Origin: an uncultured Sphaerochaeta sp.
GTDB taxonomy: Bacteria; Spirochaetota; Spirochaetia; Sphaerochaetales; Sphaerochaetaceae
Assembly: GCF_963677315.1 (NCBI RefSeq)
Contig: NZ_OY781939.1
Location: forward strand, 1,860,001 to 1,924,000
DNA: 64,000 nucleotides
Direction: 5' to 3'
Positions 35,157 to 42,868 of the stretch are shown one piece after another. The notes beneath the pieces are model-generated. The model worked only from the letters and a program-made list of their open reading frames with translations. It had not been told where the DNA came from and searched no databases. The first letter of the stretch is position 1. Each line of letters opens with the position of its first letter. The translations under genes were made by a program, and so were the position numbers.

Positions 35157-36008
35157 TCATCCTTTTAAACCTGTTGTGGAAATACCTTCCACAAAATTCC
35201 TTTGCGCAAACATGTATAGAATCAGAGGTGGCAATATTGCCAACACTGACATCGCCATCGTGTTCTCCCATGAAATCATTCCAGAAGAAGTATCCATGGA
35301 TATCTTCAATCCAATTGATACTGGAAAGAGATGTTCTGATGAGAGATAAATCATTGGACCAAGAAAGTCATTACCTGTCCAGATAAACTGAAACAACATT
35401 ACAGTTACTATTGCAGGTTTCAATAAAGGAACAAGTATATAAATAAGCCGTCGTACTGGCCCACAGCCATCGATGATTGCTGCTTCGTCCATATCACGGG
35501 GAAGGGATCGAAAAAACTGCACCATAAGAAACACAAAATAGGTATCTGCAGCAAACAAGGAAGGTAGAATCAATGGAGTATATGAATCTACCCATCCAAT
35601 TTTTGAGAACATTATATAGGAAGGAACGAGAACAACGGTCATCGGGAATAACAACGTAGCAATTAAAACAGAAAACATTGATTTTTTATAGGGAAAATCA
35701 AATCGGGAAAACCCATATCCTACAACAACAGCTGATAAAGCTGTGGCCAAAACTTTTAGTACCACATAAACGTAAGTGTTTTTGAAAAATGTCAAGAATG
35801 TCGATGCACCTGCTGCCCTCCATCCATTTTTATAACCATTCAAAGTAGGATTTTTTGGTATTACTGAAAGGTCGGCAAAAATCTCATAGGAGGTCTTAAA
35901 TGATGATCCTATCAACCAGAGGAAGGGATAAACCATCACTATTCCAATTGCAATTAAAATAATATAGTTCAAAATTTTATCTACTTGCTTTCTTTTTAAG
36001 TATGCCAT
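35157..36008 (-). CDS. Carbohydrate ABC transporter permease, MalG/UgpE type
   Basis: 283 aa, six hydrophobic segments. The EAA loop reads DEAAIIDGCGPVRRLIYI with a following LVPLLKPA, the contact site for the ATPase. Start MAYLKRKQ has GAGAGGAAACT upstream. 14 bp behind the partner permease. No ATP-binding subunit gene is present in the cluster, so a shared MsmX/UgpC-type ATPase elsewhere is expected. Confidence 0.92.
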   Translation of the reverse strand: MAYLKRKQVDKILNYIILIAIGIVMVYPFLWLIGSSFKTSYEIFADLSVIPKNPTLNGYKNGWRAAGASTFLTFFKNTYVYVVLKVLATALSAVVVGYGFSRFDFPYKKSMFSVLIATLLFPMTVVLVPSYIMFSKIGWVDSYTPLILPSLFAADTYFVFLMVQFFRSLPRDMDEAAIIDGCGPVRRLIYILVPLLKPAIVTVMLFQFIWTGNDFLGPMIYLSSEHLFPVSIGLKISMDTSSGMISWENTMAMSVLAILPPLILYMFAQRNFVEGISTTGLKG

Positions 36009-36022
36009 AGTTTCCTCTCCCC

Positions 36023-36913
36023 CTAATCCTGATAGGTAACCCAATGATTCGATGATTTAAACAATAGAACAGTTACAATAGTGATGACTGTGAACAAGAT
36101 AATTGACAAAGCACTGGAATAGCCCATCTTCAAATATTTAAAAGCATTGTTGTAAATCAACAGCGACATTAGTTCAGTTGCCTTACTTGGGCCACCTGCT
36201 GTAATTACGTATGGAGAATTGAATTCCTGAAATGCAGTAACAAGATTGGTCAACATATTGAAGAAAATTACAGGAGTAATATATGGGATAATTATTGACC
36301 AGAATGTTCTTTTCCTAGTTGCACCATCCACCTGAGCCGCTTCAACCAAGGCTATAGGAATATTCTTTAGAGCCGCAAGGAACACTACCATTGTAGATCC
36401 AAATTGCCATAATTTTAAAATACTAATTACAAATAACGCTGTATAAGAACCGGCTAGCCAAGTAGGTTGAGGAAGATGCAACATCCCGAGAAACGCATTT
36501 ATCATTCCTTTTTCCATGAACATGTACTGCCATAAAATCGCTACAGCGACACTCCCTCCCATCAATGAGGGAATGTAGTAGATAGAACGAAAAATCCCAA
36601 TTCCTTTTACTTTTGAGCTTAGAATGTAAGCAATAAAAAGAGAAAATATTAGCCTAGAAGGTACAGTAAGAAGTACATAGGCAAAACTAACTTTTAGGGA
36701 ATTCCAGAAATCTGGACTTAAGAATGCCATTTTAAAGTTTTCAAAAGCAACAAAAGTAGGTGCGGAAATGATTCGATATTGTGTAAAGGAAAGAAAAGTT
36801 GAAAGAATCAAGGGAAATGCTTTAAAAGCTAAAAATCCAATAAGCCAAGGAGCTACAAAGATCATACCAATGTAGTCCTTCCTTCGGCTCATTCGTAACT
36901 TTTGTTGTTTCAT
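36023..36913 (-). CDS. Carbohydrate ABC transporter permease, MalF/UgpA type
   Basis: 296 aa with six hydrophobic segments and the EAA loop VEAAQVDGATRKRTFWSIIIP. I use the ATG at 36913 (AGGA 10 nt upstream) rather than the TTG at 36919. First gene of the importer-hydrolase-regulator operon, with two TGGTNNNACCA operators within 70 bp upstream. Confidence 0.92.
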   Translation of the reverse strand: MKQQKLRMSRRKDYIGMIFVAPWLIGFLAFKAFPLILSTFLSFTQYRIISAPTFVAFENFKMAFLSPDFWNSLKVSFAYVLLTVPSRLIFSLFIAYILSSKVKGIGIFRSIYYIPSLMGGSVAVAILWQYMFMEKGMINAFLGMLHLPQPTWLAGSYTALFVISILKLWQFGSTMVVFLAALKNIPIALVEAAQVDGATRKRTFWSIIIPYITPVIFFNMLTNLVTAFQEFNSPYVITAGGPSKATELMSLLIYNNAFKYLKMGYSSALSIILFTVITIVTVLLFKSSNHWVTYQD

Positions 36914-36944
36914 ATACAATACATCCTATATAACATAATGGTAA

Positions 36945-36982
36945 ATTGGTTAGACCATTTTTGTGGTTTAATGGTCATACCA
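36945..36982. promoter_or_regulatory. Two FadR-type operators upstream of the importer operon
   Basis: TGGT-TAG-ACCA at 36947-36957 and TGGT-CAT-ACCA at 36972-36982, spaced 25 bp centre to centre. Same core as TGGT-CAG-ACCA at 29934-29944. The regulator at 31018-31728 is the obvious binder. Confidence 0.7.
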
Positions 36983-37246
36983 ATATCCTAGAACACATAC
37001 AAGTATCTGTCAAAACATTTATTAATTATTTTTACCTCTTTCTTGCAACTTATGTGAGAAAAGAGCAAGACAAAGAATACCAAGAACCTATATGCCTCAA
37101 TATATCTATTATTTGTTTTTATTATATGTACTTAATTGCTCTTAATATTTTTTTCATTTCTGCATTATCATCAACTACTTATCTGCATAACCTTGACTAT
37201 CCTCAGAAAAGGACGTATGAATATATGCGAATACATTAGAGGTATT
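36983..37246. other. Remainder of the 36914-37246 gene-free stretch
   Basis: AT-rich DNA between the divergent importer operon and the DUF2156 gene. Short open frames are present but no ribosome binding site or family match is seen. It presumably carries the promoter of the 37247 gene. Confidence 0.5.
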
Positions 37247-38113
37247 ATGTTAGAATTCTATACACCGTCCCCCGCGGACAAACACCTGTTTCCTGATCAC
37301 AGCAAGCACCTTGCCTATGAATATTACTACTCATATGTTGCACTCTGGGCAGATGCAATTGGCATCACTATCTGCAAGACTGATACTGCCTTGTATATGC
37401 ATCTTGAAGAGGACGATTGTTTCCTGCTTCCCATCACCGACGACCTTCCTTCCGCAATGAAGGAACTTGAAGAACACTGCAGGGAAACTGGACAACGCTT
37501 TCTCCTGGAATGTGTACCCACCAAAGAAGCTGAACAGCTGAAAGCGATGGGTTACCAGACTGAGCATGTCAGGAACCTTGATGACTATCTTTACGAGAGT
37601 GAAAAACTCATCAAGCTCTCTGGCAAGAAGTTGCAGAGTAAGCGCAATCATATCAACCAATTTGAGAAGCACTACACCTATTCAGTACGCCCCCTGAACA
37701 CCAAGGAACTACGTGATGAGTGTTACAAGATGGCTTCCACCACCTGGCTTGACGGTAAGGATTGCACGACCAAGGAAATCAGAGATGAACTGGGAGCACT
37801 CAAACGAGCTCTCGATGGTTGGGATGAACTCAATTTCAAAGGGATACTTGTCTGTGTAGACCACAACCTCACCGCATTTACCATCGGGGAAATCATCGAT
37901 GAGGAAATGGCTATCGTACACTTTGAGAAGGCCGATACTTCCTACAAGGGAATCTACTCAGTCATCAACCAGCTCTTCGTCAGTGAATATCTCTCGGATG
38001 TTCACTATGTGAACAGACAAGAGGATGCCGGCATTGCTGGGCTCAGGAAAGCAAAGCTCTCCTACAAACCCGACCTTATGGTTGAGAAGTACCGGGTGAC
38101 AAAGCAACCATGA
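37247..38113 (+). CDS. DUF2156 (phosphatidylglycerol lysyltransferase C-terminal-like) protein
   Basis: 288 aa soluble protein resembling the double-GNAT DUF2156 fold: KKLQSKRNHINQFEKHY in the middle and a C-terminal VNRQEDAGIAGLRKAKLSYKP, typical of MprF-like aminoacyltransferase domains without membrane helices. AGAGG is 4 nt before MLEFYTP. It overlaps the following GNAT gene by 4 bp (ATGA). Likely transfers an acyl or aminoacyl group; acceptor unknown. Confidence 0.82.
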   Translation: MLEFYTPSPADKHLFPDHSKHLAYEYYYSYVALWADAIGITICKTDTALYMHLEEDDCFLLPITDDLPSAMKELEEHCRETGQRFLLECVPTKEAEQLKAMGYQTEHVRNLDDYLYESEKLIKLSGKKLQSKRNHINQFEKHYTYSVRPLNTKELRDECYKMASTTWLDGKDCTTKEIRDELGALKRALDGWDELNFKGILVCVDHNLTAFTIGEIIDEEMAIVHFEKADTSYKGIYSVINQLFVSEYLSDVHYVNRQEDAGIAGLRKAKLSYKPDLMVEKYRVTKQP

Positions 38114-38889
38114 TCATAGAACGTGCAAAACCCAGTGACTACCAGGAACTCAAGCAACTCTGGCTCATCGTATTTGATGAAGAGCCAACCTTCCTGGAGC
38201 ACTTTTTTGCAACGCGAATCTCCTATCAGAACATCTTTGTCGCTCGAAAGGACGACAAGCTGGTCAGTGCACTGCATGCACTCCCCCTGTATTATCACAA
38301 ACAGGGGGAGGAACATCCAACAAGCTACATCGTTGGGGCTGCGACCTACAGGGAGTACCGAAGACAGGGAATCATGGGAAAACTCCTGGAAGCAACCAGG
38401 GAAGCCTATGACCACCCCATCACACTCTTTCCTGCTGTCAGGCCTTTCTATGAAGCAAATGGCTATTTCACCACCTCCAGTGTACTCTCCTTCTCCCTTG
38501 AAGCAGAAAACAGGGAGAGAGAGAATCTTGCTGTCCAATATACCTTCCATGACCTGGATGCAATCTACCGAAAAGCTACCAGTGAAGAGGGTGCCCTCCT
38601 ACGTGATAACGAGGCATGGTCCTTCCTCACCGAAGGTTATGAAGTGCTCTCAGTGGAGGGTAGTTACGCCTTTATCAGCGAGGGAAAGGCTGTAGAGACC
38701 ATGGTCCTGAGCAGTGATGCTGCTTCCAGCATGCTCTCACTTCTTAAAGGAAGAGGGATCACTGAGGTACGTACGCTCGACTCCTCCCCACTTGCCAACT
38801 TAATTGGAAGAGAAAAAGGAGTGCCCATCCCGATGGGGATGAGCACCTCAAAAGAACTACAAGGTGTGTATATAGCTGAGCAGTATTAA
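38110..38889 (+). CDS. GNAT-family acetyltransferase (Eis-like)
   Basis: 259 aa. N-terminal GNAT fold with the acetyl-CoA loop ATYREYRRQGIMGKLL (R-x-x-G-x-G/A type) and FYEANGYFTTSSV, then a C-terminal region of the kind seen in Eis/enhanced intracellular survival acetyltransferases. Translationally coupled to the DUF2156 gene. Its stop overlaps that of the opposing exported-protein gene at 38886-38889. Confidence 0.82.
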   Translation: MIIERAKPSDYQELKQLWLIVFDEEPTFLEHFFATRISYQNIFVARKDDKLVSALHALPLYYHKQGEEHPTSYIVGAATYREYRRQGIMGKLLEATREAYDHPITLFPAVRPFYEANGYFTTSSVLSFSLEAENRERENLAVQYTFHDLDAIYRKATSEEGALLRDNEAWSFLTEGYEVLSVEGSYAFISEGKAVETMVLSSDAASSMLSLLKGRGITEVRTLDSSPLANLIGREKGVPIPMGMSTSKELQGVYIAEQY

Positions 38890-40103
38890 CGGACAACACT
38901 CTCGAAGCGTTGAGTCCAGGTATCTCCCTTGTCATTTTTCACCTGTAAGGTAAAGGGGATAACGGTCCCTGATGGCGCACCAGGGGCGATGACGAACCGG
39001 AAGGTGTTGTTCTCCCCACGTACCTGTTGCTTATTGCTGGTTGCCCAACGGCTGTTGTTGGTACTCATCAACCCGGCATCCAATGTACCAAGATAGACCT
39101 CATCAGAGAGTACGCGCACATACTCGCTCTCACTGCTCAGTGTTGCGCGAAGCCCTGCAAGGTCGACTGTCCCGGTATTGGCATAGGAGAAGCCCATGCT
39201 CATCTGGGTATTGGTGGGTAGCGTATCCTTGTCATAATAGAGAACGGTGATATCCTCAATGGCAAGTCGCTTCCAAAGCGCCTCGAAGTAACCACCCTTT
39301 CCTACCTTCTCATAGGAAGATGGGTCAGTGATCAAGGTACCGGTGCTCTTGTCATACCAACCGGCAAAGATGGCTGACACATCATCGGCAACCGGAGTGG
39401 GAACCTCAACATCCTCACTTTCAATGAATACATCAGTCCCACTGAGTGGGTCGACAAATCGAACCCCTTCCTGATAGATGGCATAGAGGGTCTGGTTGGT
39501 ATAGCTCATCTTGATCGTCTCTCCCGCTTGGTAGGTGACCTCATCAGGAGTCACTCCCCAACCGGCCAACACACCAAGGCGAGCTGAATTCATCCTCATC
39601 TGTCCGCTGGATGGCAAGACAACCTCACTGCCAGGGATCTTACGAATCTGCTGCCGATAGCTGTAGCGATAGTTCTCTCCCTCAGAGGAGAAGTCCAAGG
39701 TAAGGGTTGGACGATAGTACGGACTATGCTCATACAACCATGCCGCATATTCACTTTTCTTTGGCTCATCAAGAGAGAGAATCTCTTCAAGAAGATAGTC
39801 GCTCGTATTCTGGTCCATGTGGTAGGTGGACAGCAGGCTCAGATGCTCACGAGCTTCATAGTATGCTTCCCTGTCCCCTTTTGACCGAGCCTCATACAAG
39901 CGCTTACGAGCCTGCTCTGCCTCATTGGCAATTGCCTCATTGAGTTTATCATACGACTTGCTGATCTCCTCAAGACTCTGGCTGCTTAGGTCCTTGCCTT
40001 GGATGGTCGCATACTGTTCTTCTGCTGTCGGAGTCGCTGCCACTGCAATCATCCCAACGGTAAGCATAACAGTCATCAATACAAGTATACGTATTCTTTT
40101 CAT
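38886..40103 (-). CDS. Exported protein of unknown function with InlB-like B-repeat
   Basis: 405 aa. GGAGGAGG precedes MKRIRILV; a signal peptide (core VLMTVMLTVGMIAVA) is followed by a helical, charged, probably coiled-coil segment (about 30-110). After that comes a beta-rich part with one Listeria-Bacteroides/InlB B-type unit (FAGWYDKSTG ... GGYFEALWK) around 235-270. The C-terminal 120 residues look like an immunoglobulin-like beta-sandwich (FTLQVKNDKGDTW). No catalytic motif. Periplasmic or surface localisation inferred. Confidence 0.6.
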   Translation of the reverse strand: MKRIRILVLMTVMLTVGMIAVAATPTAEEQYATIQGKDLSSQSLEEISKSYDKLNEAIANEAEQARKRLYEARSKGDREAYYEAREHLSLLSTYHMDQNTSDYLLEEILSLDEPKKSEYAAWLYEHSPYYRPTLTLDFSSEGENYRYSYRQQIRKIPGSEVVLPSSGQMRMNSARLGVLAGWGVTPDEVTYQAGETIKMSYTNQTLYAIYQEGVRFVDPLSGTDVFIESEDVEVPTPVADDVSAIFAGWYDKSTGTLITDPSSYEKVGKGGYFEALWKRLAIEDITVLYYDKDTLPTNTQMSMGFSYANTGTVDLAGLRATLSSESEYVRVLSDEVYLGTLDAGLMSTNNSRWATSNKQQVRGENNTFRFVIAPGAPSGTVIPFTLQVKNDKGDTWTQRFESVVR

Positions 40104-40205
40104 AGGATTTCCTCCTCCCATCTGCATAATCTGTTGTTTCTACCTATTGTAATAACAACACCAGAGGGGGATGGCAACTAGGGAGATGCAATCTTCATAA
40201 ACTCT

Positions 40206-40865
40206 TTAATTCTGTGAAGAAATGTGAAGCACCACCCTTCGCCCTGAATAACTAAGCAGGCCTTCCTCCACCAAGGATGCCAGCTCCCGGCTGAGCGAGG
40301 TACGGGCGAATCCCAACCGCTCTGCAAGTTCTTTCTTTGAAGTTGGTAGGACAACTGTATTGCTTCCTTGGATTACCGACAGGTTCTGCAGATAGGCAAG
40401 CAAACTTTCTCTCAAACCCAAGGCAGAGAGCTTAGTAACCGTCATACTCAACTCATGGGCACGGTCGCTCACCAGTTCAAGAAGGGAAGCGAGGAATTCC
40501 ACCCTTGCCTCACAGAGGTCAAGTACCAGTGCCTTGGGAAGGTGCAACACAGCCGAATTATCTTCACTGACTACCGTCATTGGGTAATGGTTGTACCGAC
40601 TGAACAGCAGGGTCGCTCCCCATACATCTCCTGGTTCGAGTACCTGAACCTTGAAAACCTTCCCCTCCTCATCAACACTCTGGATGGAGACCTTGCCTGT
40701 TACCACCACATCGAGCGTGGTACACACCTGTCCTTGCAGATAGAGCATCTGGCCCTTGGAATAGGAACCCAGTCTTGCCCCACCTCCACTAAAAAGGGAG
40801 GAGAGCATTTCCATATCAAAGCCCTTAAACAGCCTAAGATTTTCAATTGAAGGAAAGAAATCCAT
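40206..40865 (-). CDS. Crp/Fnr-family transcriptional regulator
   Basis: 219 aa. N-terminal cyclic-nucleotide-binding-type beta-roll (about 15-125; KGQMLYLQGQ, EPGDVWGATLLF), then a C-terminal HTH at 165-205 (TSKKELAERLGFARTSLSRELASL). No N-terminal Cys cluster like Fnr, so oxygen sensing by Fe-S is not indicated. GGGGG precedes the ATG at 40865. Divergent from the cupin/ferredoxin genes, which it may control. Confidence 0.9.
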   Translation of the reverse strand: MDFFPSIENLRLFKGFDMEMLSSLFSGGGARLGSYSKGQMLYLQGQVCTTLDVVVTGKVSIQSVDEEGKVFKVQVLEPGDVWGATLLFSRYNHYPMTVVSEDNSAVLHLPKALVLDLCEARVEFLASLLELVSDRAHELSMTVTKLSALGLRESLLAYLQNLSVIQGSNTVVLPTSKKELAERLGFARTSLSRELASLVEEGLLSYSGRRVVLHISSQN

Positions 40866-40880
40866 GAAAACCCCCAAAAG

Positions 40881-40903
40881 TGTGACCTATGTAACAGTAT
40901 AAT
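40881..40903. promoter_or_regulatory. Possible Crp/Fnr-family site and -10 element
   Basis: TGTGAC-CTAT-GTAACA at 40881-40896 (one mismatch between arms) next to TATAAT at 40898-40903, between the divergent regulator and cupin genes. The geometry would suit repression of the rightward promoter. Confidence 0.4.
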
Positions 40904-40953
40904 GGAGAAGATGCCGGTATGCTAGGAATACCAATCAATAAAAGGAGTCAAGA

Positions 40954-41277
40954 ATGATTGAAACAGTATATACCTACACTAAAACCGACGAGAAAGTCAT
41001 TGAAAAACTGGTGGGCGATGATCAGGTCATGATCAACCATGTGGTTCTGAACAATGGGGAAGCACTCCCGGAGCACTACAGTGATTCCAATGTCTATCTC
41101 ACCATAGCACGAGGAACCCTCTCAGCTACCTTTGGCGATCAGGAAGCACACTACTATCAGGGTGCAATCGTGAATGTTCCAGCAAACACCAAGATGAATA
41201 TCGCCAACACCAATGAGGAACCTGTTGAATTCTTTATTGTAAAAGCACCCCATCCAAGGGTATACAAGGAACAATAA
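40954..41277 (+). CDS. Small cupin-domain protein
   Basis: 107 aa single cupin: VLNNGEALPEHYSDSNVYLTIARG corresponds to cupin motif 1 (with His41 and few other ligands) and VPANTKMNIANTNEE to motif 2, where the second His is missing. Metal binding may thus be weak. AAGGAG is 6 nt upstream. Followed after 3 bp by a membrane ferredoxin gene. Confidence 0.8.
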   Translation: MIETVYTYTKTDEKVIEKLVGDDQVMINHVVLNNGEALPEHYSDSNVYLTIARGTLSATFGDQEAHYYQGAIVNVPANTKMNIANTNEEPVEFFIVKAPHPRVYKEQ

Positions 41278-41280
41278 GTC

Positions 41281-41892
41281 ATGAAGAAAACCATCCAGCG
41301 GACAGTACAGGTTCTTTTTCTTGGGCTCTTCCTTTTCTTGCTCATCAGGGGCAAGGTACAGGTGTGGATGGGAATCTTCCTCCTCTCACTTGTCCTCTCT
41401 CTCTTCTTCTCCCGGTTCTACTGTGGATGGATCTGTCCCATAAACACCCTCCTGAAACCAATCACCTTCCTGAAGAAGAAGTTTCATGTGGGCAGTATAA
41501 AAACACCGGCCTTCCTCAAGAACGGTGTGCTGAGGATCCTGCTATTGGTCGTCTTCCTGGCTCTTATGGTCTTGACCTTGCGCTCAGGCAAACAACTACC
41601 AGTGTTACCAGCACTAGTGGCCATTGGAGGCTTCCTCTCGCTCTTCTTTGAAGAAGAACTCTGGCATCATTGGCTTTGTCCCTATGGAACCATCCTTTCG
41701 CTCCCGAGCAGGGCAGCAAAAAAACGCATGGTGATCGATCCTGATCTTTGCACCAACTGTGGAAGGTGCAAGCGGGTCTGTCCTTCGGGGGCAATCGTGA
41801 AGGATGAGAAACATCGTATCATCAAGAACGAGTGCCTGGTCTGCCATGAATGTGAGCGGGCATGCACAAAGGGAGCCATCAGTTACAAATAA
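41281..41892 (+). CDS. Membrane-bound 4Fe-4S protein, NapH/CcoG-like
   Basis: 203 aa. Three to four hydrophobic segments; conserved CGWICP (Cys48, Cys52) and LCPYG (Cys133) as in NapH/RnfB-like polyferredoxins. The C terminus has two complete clusters: Cys157-160-163-167 and Cys185-188-191-195. Likely passes electrons between the membrane and a soluble partner. Cotranscribed with the cupin gene, divergent from a Crp/Fnr regulator. Confidence 0.83.
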   Translation: MKKTIQRTVQVLFLGLFLFLLIRGKVQVWMGIFLLSLVLSLFFSRFYCGWICPINTLLKPITFLKKKFHVGSIKTPAFLKNGVLRILLLVVFLALMVLTLRSGKQLPVLPALVAIGGFLSLFFEEELWHHWLCPYGTILSLPSRAAKKRMVIDPDLCTNCGRCKRVCPSGAIVKDEKHRIIKNECLVCHECERACTKGAISYK

Positions 41893-41905
41893 GCCATAAA
41901 TATTT

Positions 41906-41953
41906 AACAGGGAGAGCAGAAAATGCCCTCCCTGTTGCTGTGTAGCTTTTTTT
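41906..41953 (+). terminator. Terminator between the ferredoxin and peroxiredoxin genes
   Basis: AACAGGGAG / CTCCCTGTT arms around a 13-nt loop, then TTTTTTT at 41947-41953 ten nt after the stem. It may serve both convergent genes. Confidence 0.7.
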
Positions 41954-41964
41954 ACTGTGGTACG

Positions 41965-42642
41965 TTATTTCTTCTCTTTACGGAAGCAGAGGAACCAGTC
42001 AAGGCAGTATTGATTCTCATCCTTGCTTTCCATCCGCTCCTTGGCGGTACCGCATGAGCCTGGGGTGGGGATGATGACATCCTGCCCTGGTCTCCAGTTA
42101 GCGGGAGTAGCGATATGCTCCTTGTCAGCCTTCTGCAAGGCCAATACCACACGCTTGATCTCATCAAAGTTCCGGCCAGTGGAGGCAGGATAGTACATAA
42201 TGGTCCTCACCACACCTTCACCATCGATGATGAATACAGCACGAACTGCCTGGGTGGAGGATTGTGACTGAACCATGCCATACTTCTTGGCAACGTCCAT
42301 CTTGATATCCTCAATTACCGGGAACTTGACCTCAATACCCTTCATTCCGTTCCATTCCAACTCCTGAATCTTTCTCAACCAAGCTATGTGTGCATATAGG
42401 GAATCGATGGAGAGACCGATAAGCTCAGTATTCATCGCCTTGAACTCATCTGCCATGGAGGCAAAGGTCATGAACTCTGTGGTACAGACAGGGGTAAAAT
42501 CAGCGGGATGGCTGAAAAGGATAACCCATTTCCCCTTGTAATCTTCGGGAAAGTTGATATCACCCTGGGTGGTTACTGCGTGAAAGGCGGGAGCCTTGTC
42601 TCCGATCAAAGGAAGTGTTGCATTATTCTGTACTTCGTCCAT
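41965..42642 (-). CDS. Peroxiredoxin (Prx6/AhpC-like)
   Basis: 225 aa thioredoxin-fold peroxidase. Peroxidatic Cys53 in HPADFTPVCTTEF, the long C-terminal Prx6-type extension with GYP-like PANWRPGQDVIIP, and extra cysteines near the C terminus (SCGTAK, QYCLDWFLC) that could act in resolution. Start MDEVQNN follows AAGGAG. A Fur/PerR-like sequence lies about 50 bp upstream, consistent with peroxide or iron control. Confidence 0.9.
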   Translation of the reverse strand: MDEVQNNATLPLIGDKAPAFHAVTTQGDINFPEDYKGKWVILFSHPADFTPVCTTEFMTFASMADEFKAMNTELIGLSIDSLYAHIAWLRKIQELEWNGMKGIEVKFPVIEDIKMDVAKKYGMVQSQSSTQAVRAVFIIDGEGVVRTIMYYPASTGRNFDEIKRVVLALQKADKEHIATPANWRPGQDVIIPTPGSCGTAKERMESKDENQYCLDWFLCFRKEKK

Positions 42643-42687
42643 TTCTGAAATCTCCTTGGTACGTGATAGGTTTGTTGTATGCAATAA

Positions 42688-42702
42688 TAGTAATCATTCT
42701 CA
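42688..42702 (-). promoter_or_regulatory. Possible Fur/PerR box upstream of peroxiredoxin
   Basis: On the minus strand TGAGAATGATTACTA, resembling the 7-1-7 Fur consensus in the left half only, in a very AT-rich promoter region. Confidence 0.35.
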
Positions 42703-42868
42703 TTAATAATATCAAGTACTTATTGATAATTATTTTTATTAATAACAAACTGTATCTTTATTTCCCTTGGAAACAATACATTCATGATAATTCTTTCCAA
42801 CCTGCTCTTTATTTATCATTAATTCCTTGTTATTTTTGCTCACTCATTAGTAGAATTGCAGTACCAAT

